From an uncultured Parvimonas sp. (GTDB lineage: Bacteria; Bacillota; Clostridia; Tissierellales; Peptoniphilaceae): a stretch of 6,168 nt of DNA. This document shows, in pieces, positions 1 through 5,573 of this stretch (its first letter is position 1; each line of letters opens with the position of its first letter). The notes beneath the pieces are model-generated. The model did no database searches and was not told the origin of the DNA. It saw nothing but the letters and a program-made list of their open reading frames with translations. Position numbers and translations under genes: made by a program. The stretch is taken from NCBI GenBank assembly GCA_902470455.1, contig CABRGI010000046.1:1-6168 (forward strand), read 5' to 3'.

Positions 1-71
1 TTTATTAAAAAATACAATGCTAAAAAAGTAAAACTTTGTTTTTCAATTATCAATATATCTATAAATATGTA

Positions 72-100
72 TTGTCTTTAAATATTTTATCTGATATAAT
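72..100 (+). promoter_or_regulatory. Predicted arcA promoter (extended -10)
   Basis: The -35 box is TTGTCT at 72-77, followed by a 17-base spacer and a perfect TATAAT at 95-100. A TG at 92-93 makes this an extended -10 (TGnTATAAT). Transcription should begin near 107, leaving a leader of only about 20 bases before the arcA start at 128. The bases upstream (1-71) are almost pure A/T with no gene, clear operator or terminator. Assignment is by motif match only. Confidence 0.7.
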
Positions 101-127
101 ATACTTAATATGTTTAAGGAGGGTACT

Positions 128-1339
128 ATGAAAATTAATGTAAATTCTGAAATAGGAAAATTGAAATCAGTTTTACTTCACAGACCTCATAAAGAACTTA
201 TAAATTTAACACCTTATTTACTTGATGAACTTCTTTTTGATGAAATTCCATTTTTGGATAATGCACAAAAAGAACATGATATGTTTGCTAACATTTTTAG
301 ACAAAACGGATGTCAAGTGTTCTATCTTGAAGATTTGTGTGCAGAAAGTCTTTATGATGATGGTTTAAGAACTGCTTTTATTGAAGAATTTTTAGATAAT
401 GCAGATGTACATGTAGAAAATGAAAAAAGATTATTAAGAGAATATCTATTTTCTATAAAAGATAATAAAGAATTAGTTTTAAAAATGATGGAAGGTGTTA
501 GAAAGAACGAAGTAGATTTAAGAGAACCTTCAACTTTAAGTGAAATCGTATCAAAACATGATTTCTTCATCTCTAAACCACTTCCAAATCTATACTTTAC
601 AAGAGACCCATTTTCATTTATTAAAGATGGTGTAAGTTTAAATACAATGTGGTCTGTTACAAGAAGAAGAGAAACTCTTTTTGGAAAACAAATATTTGAA
701 CATCATAAAGAATTTAAAGGAATTAAAAAATGGTATGATAGAACTGATGTTCCTTCAATTGAAGGTGGAGATATCTTAGTTTTATCTGAAGATGTTGTTG
801 CTATCGGTATTTCTCAACGTACAACTCCACTTGCAATAGAAACTATTGCAAAGAGACTTCTTGAAGGAGAAAACGGAGTAAAAACTGTTCTTGCGATGGT
901 AATTCCAAACAACAGAGCTTTTATGCACCTTGATACTGTTTTAACTTCTGTTGATAGAAATTTATTCACTCTACATCCAGAAATTGAAAAGACATTAGAA
1001 ATTTATTCCCTAAAATTAGTTGATGGAAAAGTAAAAGTTGAAACTGAATCAACTGACATTGAAGTTGCATTGAAAAAATATCTACATGTTGATAAAATTG
1101 ATTTTATCCGTAAAGGAAAAGGTGGACTTTTAGATACTCATAGAGAACAATGGTCAGATGGATATAATACTCTAGCTATAGCACCTAGAGAAGCTATCGT
1201 TTATGATAGAAATACTATTACAAATCAATTACTTGAAGAAAAAGGAGTTAAACTTCATAAAATAGATTCAGGTGAATTGTCAAGAGGACGTGGGGGTCCA
1301 AGATGTATGAGTATGCCTCTATTTAGAGAAAACTTATAA
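128..1339 (+). CDS. arcA: Arginine deiminase (ArcA)
   Basis: Cytoplasmic arginine deiminase: hydrolyses L-arginine to L-citrulline and ammonia, the first step of the arginine deiminase pathway, which yields ATP and raises pH. The 403-residue length is normal for the family. Visible signatures are the N-terminal SEIGKLKSVLLHRP (7-20), FTRDPF with Asp160, EGGD with Glu212, the MHLDT block with His267 and Asp269, and the C-terminal GRGGPRCMSMPL with the nucleophile Cys393. All catalytic positions known from the family (Asp, Glu, His, Asp, Cys) are present, so the enzyme should be active. The start at 128 is chosen because AAGGAGG (116-122) lies 5 bases before it, and because the family begins near this point. 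An in-frame ATG at 110 lies upstream of that site and at the predicted transcription start. The gene appears monocistronic: no arcB, arcC or arcD follows, and its 3' neighbour ileS converges on it. What lies upstream of the window is unknown. Confidence 0.96.
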   Translation: MKINVNSEIGKLKSVLLHRPHKELINLTPYLLDELLFDEIPFLDNAQKEHDMFANIFRQNGCQVFYLEDLCAESLYDDGLRTAFIEEFLDNADVHVENEKRLLREYLFSIKDNKELVLKMMEGVRKNEVDLREPSTLSEIVSKHDFFISKPLPNLYFTRDPFSFIKDGVSLNTMWSVTRRRETLFGKQIFEHHKEFKGIKKWYDRTDVPSIEGGDILVLSEDVVAIGISQRTTPLAIETIAKRLLEGENGVKTVLAMVIPNNRAFMHLDTVLTSVDRNLFTLHPEIEKTLEIYSLKLVDGKVKVETESTDIEVALKKYLHVDKIDFIRKGKGGLLDTHREQWSDGYNTLAIAPREAIVYDRNTITNQLLEEKGVKLHKIDSGELSRGRGGPRCMSMPLFRENL

Positions 1340-1355
1340 TAACAAGATTTTAATT

Positions 1356-1380
1356 AAAGCACAGAATTTCTGTGCTTTTT
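1356..1380 (+). terminator. Intrinsic terminator of arcA
   Basis: An inverted repeat, AAAGCACAG (1356-1364) against CTGTGCTTT (1370-1378) with a 5-base loop, runs directly into TTTTT (1376-1380). It begins 16 bases after the arcA stop. In the opposite direction the trailing tract is interrupted, so it is best read as the plus-strand terminator. Confidence 0.88.
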
Positions 1381-1400
1381 CTATGCCATTTTTTAGCACC

Positions 1401-1431
1401 AAAAAACAACGGATTTTTGCCCGTTGTTTTT
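1401..1431 (-). terminator. Intrinsic terminator of ileS (possibly bidirectional)
   Basis: An 11-bp stem, 1402-1412 with 1421-1431 (core CAACGG/CCGTTG), encloses an 8-base loop. Read on the minus strand, the hairpin ends in a run of six T (1401-1406) about 12 bases after the ileS stop codon. Flanking T-runs on the plus strand mean it may also stop read-through from arcA. It is separate from the arcA hairpin just upstream, so the two convergent genes are insulated by two consecutive hairpins. Confidence 0.85.
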
Positions 1432-1443
1432 CAATGTTTTTTA

Positions 1444-4400
1444 TTAAATTCTTTCTACAAATAATTTTCCAACTTCTCCGTTGAAATCAACTTCTTCTGT
1501 ATCCAAATTATCAACAAAAGTCAATTCAACACCCAAAGTTTCATTCATTATAAATTGTTTGTAGTTTTCAACCGCTTTTTTCAATCTTTCTGAACAAGCA
1601 CATTTTATTCTAATTTCATCAAGAACATCAAAATCAGCGGATTTTCTCATTTGTTGTATCTTTGAAATTACTTCTCTTGCAAAGCCTTCGTCTAGCAATT
1701 CGTCAGTTAAAGTTGTATCTAAAATTACGAAAAGATTATTTTCCATTGTAACGTCAAATCCTTCTTTTGCACTAACTTTTACGTCAACATATTCTTTTAA
1801 GATTTCAGTATCTTCTCCATTTAGATTTACAAAAACGGAACCTTTTTCAAGTTTTTCTATAAATTCTTTTGGATTTGTTTCATTTAAGAATTTTCCAAAT
1901 TCTTTAATTTTAGCTCCTAAAATTTTACCACAAACTTTGAAATCCGGTTTTAACATATAGTTCATAAAACCTGATAAGTCTTTTTCGAATACAACATTTT
2001 TAACATTAAGTTCTTCCATAATCAATTCTTCTAAATCGCCAATTTTTTCTTTTAAAGCAAAATCAACAACTATTTCAGAAAGTGGTTGTCTAACCTTAAT
2101 CTTAACTTTTTCACGACTTGCACGACCGATTGTTACAAGATTTCTAACGATATCCATTTTTTCTTCCAATGTTTCATCAATTAGACTTTCATCACATTCA
2201 GGAATGAAATCTAAATGAACACTCTTTTTGTCAGTTAAATTATGATACATTTCTTCTGCAACAAAAGGAGTTATTGGGGCAATAATTTTTGAAATTCCAA
2301 GTAGTATTTCATAAGTTGTATTGTAAACAGCTTTTTTATCGTCGTCAACTTCAGTATTCCAAAATCTTCTTCTATTTCTTCTGATATACCAATTTGATAA
2401 ATCTTCAATTACAAAATCGGAAATTGCACGAACAACCTTTGTAACTTCAAATTTATCCATATTTTCACTATACATTTTCAAAAGATTATTGAAACGTGAC
2501 AATATCCATCTGTCTATTTCAGGTCTCTTATCATAATCTACAAAAAACTCTCTTGGGTCAATCTCATCAGTTCCAGAATAAAGTTGGAAGAAATTGTAAG
2601 TATTCTTGTAAGATCTAAAGAATTTACTTTCTATTTCTCTTAGTCCTTCAACGTCAAATCTAGTTGGAACCCAAGGTGGTGAAACATAAAGAGCATATAG
2701 TCTTACAGCATCAGCACCATATTTATCAAATAATTCTATCGGATCAATTGTATTTCCACGAGATTTGCTCATCTTCTTGCCATCTTTATCCAAAATTAAA
2801 TCATTTACTAAAACATTTTTATACGGAGATTTTCCAGTTATTAATGTTGAAATCGCAAGTAATGAATAGAACCATCCACGAGTTTGATCAATTCCTTCAC
2901 AAATGAAATCTGCAGGGAATAATTCTCCAAAGTTTTCTTTGTTTTCAAAAGGATAATGATGTTGTGCAAATGGCATTGCTCCAGAGTCAAACCAAACGTC
3001 GATAACGTCTTTTTCTCTTGTCATTGTGCCACCACATTTTTCACATTTCAAATGAACATTATCTACATAAGGTCTGTGTAATTCTATATTTTCGTCAATA
3101 TCTTCAATACTTCTTTCAGCTAATTCTTTTCTTGAGCCTACACTTGTACAATGACCACAATCACATTTCCAAACATTGAAAGGAGTTCCCCAATATCTTG
3201 AACGACTGATTGCCCAGTCATTTAAGTTTTCAAGCCAGTTTCCAAATCTCTTTTCACCAACAAAATCAGGATAGAAATTTACAGCCTTTGCATTTTCAAT
3301 TAATTTATCTTTATATTTAGTAACTTCAATGTACCAAGATGGTTTTGAATAATAAATTAAAGGTGTATGACATCTCCAACAATGTGGATAATTATGTTCA
3401 ACCTTTTGTTTTTTCAATGCCTTATTATTTTCAAAAAGATATGTGATAATATCGGCATCACATTCCATAACAGGTCTGCCTTCATATCTTGTAGTGCTAA
3501 ATTTTCCTTCTTCATTAACAGGATTGATTAACGGAAGATTATATCTTCTTCCTGTTTGGTAGTCGTCTTCCCCAAAAGCCGGTGCAGTATGAACAATACC
3601 AGTACCATCTTCTACTGTTACATAATCAGCAAGAGTTACAAAAAATGCTTTTTGTTTTGTTTCAATTTCAGGAATAAGTTGTTCATACTCCCAATATTCC
3701 ATATCTTTTCCTAAGAATTTTTCTACAACTTCATAATCTTCGCCTAAAACTTTAGTTGCTAGATTTTCAGCTAAATAGAAAAATTCATCTTTATATTTTA
3801 CCTTAACATAAGTTACATTAGGATTAACAGTCAAAGCAACATTAGAAGGAAGAGTCCAAGGTGTTGTTGTCCAAGCAATAAAATAAGCATTTTCGTTTTT
3901 CTTCTTAAACTTTGCATAAACTGTTGTAGTCTTAATCATTTCATAACCTTGAGCTACTTCGTGAGATGCAAGACCGGTTCCACAACGTGGACAATATGGT
4001 AAAATCTTTGCTCCTTCATACATTAACCCTTTTTTGAAAATCTCATCCAAAAGATTCCAAACAGATTCAATATAATTGTTGTCAAGAGTTATATAAGGAT
4101 TGTTCATATCTGCCAAGAAAGCCATTCTTTCAGACATTTCTCTCCATTTACTTTCATAAACGAAAACAGACTCTCTACATTCCTTACAGAATTTTTCTAC
4201 ACCATAATTTTCAATATCTTTTTTACTTGTAAGTCCTAATTTCTTTTCAACTTCAATTTCAACAGGTAGCCCATGAGTATCCCAACCTGCTTTTCTCTTT
4301 ACTTTAAAACCTTTCATAGTTTTGTATCTACAAGTCATATCCTTTAAAGTACGACTTATAACATGGTGAATACCGGGTTTACCATTTGCTGTAGGAGGAC

Positions 4401-4539
4401 CATCATAAAAAATATAATTATCATGTCCCTCTCTTGAATTTACAGATTCATGCAACAAATCTATCTCATTCCAATATTCAGATATTTTCATTTCTCTATC
4501 CTTAACGGACTCTTTTGAAAGTTCTCTAAACTTTGCCAT
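1444..4539 (-). CDS. ileS: Isoleucyl-tRNA synthetase, IleRS2-type, with GXHH signature
   Basis: Class I synthetase that charges tRNA-Ile with isoleucine in the cytoplasm and edits misactivated valine. It has 1031 residues, longer than the roughly 900-950 of typical bacterial IleRS1. It also lacks the IleRS1 C-terminal cysteine zinc finger, and both points favour IleRS2 type. Order of elements: catalytic signature GPPTANGKPGIHHV (47-60), where the usual HxGH is replaced by Gly-Ile-His-His at 56-59; GWDTHGLPVE (85-94); CxxC (183-186); CP1 editing domain with WTTTPWTLPSN (223-233) and GTGIVHTAPAFGEDDY (312-327); CxxC (387-390); RSRYWGTP (446-453); CDCGHC and CEKC pairs (459-464, 499-502); DVWFDSG (514-520); KMSKS (589-593); anticodon-binding helices from about 670; and a long C-terminal extension. 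No frameshift or missing block is seen. The start at 4539 is chosen because GGAGG (4545-4549) lies 5 bases upstream. An in-frame ATG at 4551 overlaps that site and would be preceded by no Shine-Dalgarno sequence. Expression is controlled by the T-box leader upstream. Confidence 0.97.
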   Translation of the reverse strand: MAKFRELSKESVKDREMKISEYWNEIDLLHESVNSREGHDNYIFYDGPPTANGKPGIHHVISRTLKDMTCRYKTMKGFKVKRKAGWDTHGLPVEIEVEKKLGLTSKKDIENYGVEKFCKECRESVFVYESKWREMSERMAFLADMNNPYITLDNNYIESVWNLLDEIFKKGLMYEGAKILPYCPRCGTGLASHEVAQGYEMIKTTTVYAKFKKKNENAYFIAWTTTPWTLPSNVALTVNPNVTYVKVKYKDEFFYLAENLATKVLGEDYEVVEKFLGKDMEYWEYEQLIPEIETKQKAFFVTLADYVTVEDGTGIVHTAPAFGEDDYQTGRRYNLPLINPVNEEGKFSTTRYEGRPVMECDADIITYLFENNKALKKQKVEHNYPHCWRCHTPLIYYSKPSWYIEVTKYKDKLIENAKAVNFYPDFVGEKRFGNWLENLNDWAISRSRYWGTPFNVWKCDCGHCTSVGSRKELAERSIEDIDENIELHRPYVDNVHLKCEKCGGTMTREKDVIDVWFDSGAMPFAQHHYPFENKENFGELFPADFICEGIDQTRGWFYSLLAISTLITGKSPYKNVLVNDLILDKDGKKMSKSRGNTIDPIELFDKYGADAVRLYALYVSPPWVPTRFDVEGLREIESKFFRSYKNTYNFFQLYSGTDEIDPREFFVDYDKRPEIDRWILSRFNNLLKMYSENMDKFEVTKVVRAISDFVIEDLSNWYIRRNRRRFWNTEVDDDKKAVYNTTYEILLGISKIIAPITPFVAEEMYHNLTDKKSVHLDFIPECDESLIDETLEEKMDIVRNLVTIGRASREKVKIKVRQPLSEIVVDFALKEKIGDLEELIMEELNVKNVVFEKDLSGFMNYMLKPDFKVCGKILGAKIKEFGKFLNETNPKEFIEKLEKGSVFVNLNGEDTEILKEYVDVKVSAKEGFDVTMENNLFVILDTTLTDELLDEGFAREVISKIQQMRKSADFDVLDEIRIKCACSERLKKAVENYKQFIMNETLGVELTFVDNLDTEEVDFNGEVGKLFVERI

Positions 4540-4560
4540 ACATACCTCCATTTTTTCTAT

Positions 4561-4590
4561 AAAAAAATCCCTAAGATAAAATCTTAGGGA
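4561..4590 (-). terminator. T-box regulated terminator of the ileS leader
   Basis: A perfect 10-bp stem, TCCCTAAGAT with ATCTTAGGGA (4568-4577 and 4581-4590) around a 3-base loop, is followed on the minus strand by seven T (4561-4567). It ends 22 bases before the ileS start codon. Its 5' arm includes the CCC that the antiterminator needs, so the two structures exclude each other. This is the expected off state when tRNA-Ile is charged. Confidence 0.95.
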
Positions 4591-4686
4591 CGAAATTTTT
4601 CCGTGTTACCACCCAAATTATTTAAGACATAGAAAATCTTAAATCACTCAAAATCCTTAACGGGATTAACCAAAAAACTCCAAGTT

Positions 4687-4689
4687 GAT
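4687..4689 (-). promoter_or_regulatory. T-box specifier codon AUC (isoleucine)
   Basis: On the minus strand the specifier loop reads GTATCAAC directly 3' of the GCAAACTC helix. The triplet AUC followed by A occupies the canonical specifier position and matches the GAU anticodon of the major tRNA-Ile. This agrees with the downstream gene encoding isoleucyl-tRNA synthetase. Confidence 0.88.
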
Positions 4690-4788
4690 ACGAGTTTGCT
4701 TCATAAAATAGTTTGCACCAGACACTATCTCGCTGAGTTAATTCACAAGCTCCGTCCTCTTCATCGTTTACTATAAAATACGAGCACT

Positions 4789-4817
4789 ATTATACTATAA
4801 AAGCATAAAAAAGTCAA
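4789..4817 (-). promoter_or_regulatory. Predicted promoter of the T-box/ileS unit
   Basis: On the minus strand, TTGACT (4812-4817) is followed by a 17-base spacer and a perfect TATAAT (4789-4794). The -35 box matches five of six consensus bases. The predicted transcription start near 4782 gives a leader of about 240 bases that begins just upstream of stem I, which supports both calls. Confidence 0.85.
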
Positions 4818-5041
4818 ATATTTTATTCAATTCATTTAATAAAAACTCAAAATAACTTTTTATGTCATTTAATTTTAAACTCTTGATTATTTTTCGATAT
4901 ATTTAAAGATATGTAAATAAAATTATTAATTAATTTAATATAAGATACACAGCTAAAAATAATCCTTTAAAAATAGCCAAATTAATGTTTATAATTATAA
5001 TTTTAAGGGTATTAAAATAAATAAATCTTATACAGATACGC
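4818..5041. other. AT-rich divergent intergenic region between ileS and gpx
   Basis: About 220 bases of very AT-rich DNA separate the minus-strand ileS promoter from the plus-strand gpx ribosome binding site. The open frames crossing it are short and have no credible ribosome binding site or recognisable protein. The only structured elements seen are the tandem TATAAT boxes and palindrome near 4989-5001. A self-complementary ATTAATTAAT at 4925-4934 is probably chance in such composition. I see no RNA gene, terminator or repeat. Confidence 0.6.
4989..5001 (+). promoter_or_regulatory. Candidate gpx -10 region with overlapping palindrome
   Basis: Two abutting TATAAT hexamers (4990-4995 and 4996-5001) lie about 50 bases before the gpx start, but no good -35 box sits 16-18 bases upstream of either. 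They are embedded in a perfect 12-base palindrome, TTATAATTATAA (4989-5000). It resembles the first half and centre of the PerR-type operator (TTATAATnATTATAA), matching 11 of 14 defined positions by eye. Regulation by a peroxide sensor would suit a peroxidase gene, but chance matches are easy in DNA this AT-rich. Confidence 0.35.
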
Positions 5042-5052
5042 GGAGGTGGAAA

Positions 5053-5529
5053 ATGAATATTTATGATTTTAAAGTAAATGACATTGATGGAAATGAAGTT
5101 TCCATGCAACAATTTAAAAACAAAGTATTACTTATAGTAAATACAGCCAGCAGTTGTGGTTTTACTCCGCAATTTGAGGGATTACAAAAGTTATATGACG
5201 AATATAAAAATAAAGATTTTGTAGTTTTAGGATTTCCTTGCAATCAATTTAAAAATCAAGATTCAGGAACTAATGAAGAGATTAAAACTTTTTGTAGTTT
5301 AAACTATGGTGTAACTTTTCCTATGTTTGAAAAAATAGAAGTAAATGGGCAAAATACTCATCCATTATATAAGTTTTTAAAAGCAAAAAAATCCGGTCTT
5401 TTAGGGAATAAAATAAAATGGAATTTTACAAAATTTCTTGTTGATAAAAACGGAAATGTTATTTCAAGATTTGCCCCAACAACAGAACCAAAAGATATTG
5501 AGAAACATATACTAGAACTTTTAAAATAA
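5053..5529 (+). CDS. gpx: Glutathione peroxidase-family thiol peroxidase (cysteine type)
   Basis: Thioredoxin-fold peroxidase that reduces hydrogen peroxide and organic hydroperoxides in the cytoplasm. Its 158 residues are typical of bacterial members. The active-site block NTASSCGFTPQ (30-40) carries the peroxidatic Cys35, encoded by TGT at 5155-5157, not by a selenocysteine TGA. The second block, GFPCNQF (60-66), supplies Gln65. WNF (123-125) supplies Trp123 and Asn124, which completes the Cys-Gln-Trp-Asn tetrad. Cys81 in FCSLNYGVTFP (80-90) matches the resolving cysteine of yeast Gpx3 and other thioredoxin-dependent members. The natural reductant is therefore probably thioredoxin rather than glutathione (inference). 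GGAGGTG at 5042-5048 lies 4 bases before the ATG. The gene is divergent from ileS, convergent with the next gene, and appears to be transcribed alone. It probably serves oxidative-stress defence in an anaerobe or microaerophile. Confidence 0.95.
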   Translation: MNIYDFKVNDIDGNEVSMQQFKNKVLLIVNTASSCGFTPQFEGLQKLYDEYKNKDFVVLGFPCNQFKNQDSGTNEEIKTFCSLNYGVTFPMFEKIEVNGQNTHPLYKFLKAKKSGLLGNKIKWNFTKFLVDKNGNVISRFAPTTEPKDIEKHILELLK

Positions 5530-5541
5530 TTTAAAGAAAGC

Positions 5542-5573
5542 AAAAATGCATTGTTGAATAACAATGCATTTTT
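5542..5573. terminator. Bidirectional terminator between gpx and the permease gene
   Basis: A perfect inverted repeat pairs 5542-5555 with 5560-5573 around a 4-base loop (core ATGCATTGTT/AACAATGCAT). It has A-runs on the left and T-runs on the right, so either strand gives a hairpin ending in five U. It lies 12 bases after the gpx stop. The minus-strand stop codon (5572-5574) overlaps its right edge, so one hairpin ends both convergent genes. Confidence 0.9.

Larger units (their letters stand above)
4561..4782 (-). promoter_or_regulatory. T-box riboswitch leader (tRNA-Ile sensing) of ileS
   Basis: A full-length transcriptional T-box that lets uncharged tRNA-Ile switch on ileS. In RNA order: base of stem I (AACG at 4766-4769, repairing with CGTT near 4659-4662); the conserved GATGAAGAGGAC block (4754-4765); helix GAGCTTGT (4745-4752) with GCAAACTC (4692-4699); the AGCGAGATAGTG...GGTG distal region (about 4707-4733) with ATAGT/ACTAT pairing; a specifier loop with AUC at 4687-4689; stem III TTTAAGA/TCTTAAA (4621-4627 and 4637-4643); the T-box GGGTGGTAACACG (4602-4614); then the terminator. 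The UGGU bulge (4608-4611) can pair with the ACCA end of tRNA-Ile. In the antiterminator, GGG (4612-4614) and ACG (4602-4604) pair with CGTCCC (4587-4592) around a 7-base bulge. The pairings were read by eye, and no folding program was run. Confidence 0.95.

Noticed and set aside
57..72. Possible ArgR (ARG box) operator upstream of arcA
   Set aside because: ATCTATAAATATGTAT is only an imperfect palindrome in very AT-rich DNA and matches the ARG box poorly. Its position next to the -35 is suggestive, but the sequence does not support a call.
110..127. In-frame ATG at 110 as the arcA start
   Set aside because: It lies upstream of the AAGGAGG ribosome binding site and almost at the predicted transcription start. 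The ATG at 128 has ideal spacing and matches the usual family N terminus.
352..570. 72-residue minus-strand open frame inside arcA
   Set aside because: A shadow of the arcA coding frame, low in complexity and with no supporting signals.
2664..2906. 80-residue plus-strand open frame inside ileS
   Set aside because: It is antisense to conserved IleRS coding sequence around the KMSKS region, with no ribosome binding site or recognisable protein.
4540..4551. In-frame ATG at 4551 as the ileS start
   Set aside because: This ATG overlaps the GGAGG that serves the ATG at 4539 and has no ribosome binding site of its own, being preceded by the terminator U-tract.
4568..4590. The leader hairpin as an ordinary terminator of a small RNA gene
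   Set aside because: It is fully explained as the T-box terminator, competing with an antiterminator and preceded by stem I, specifier and T-box sequence.
4930..5112. 60-residue minus-strand open frame covering the gpx promoter region
   Set aside because: Its composition simply reflects AT-rich DNA (Ile, Asn, Phe). It starts within gpx, and no ribosome binding site or homology is visible.
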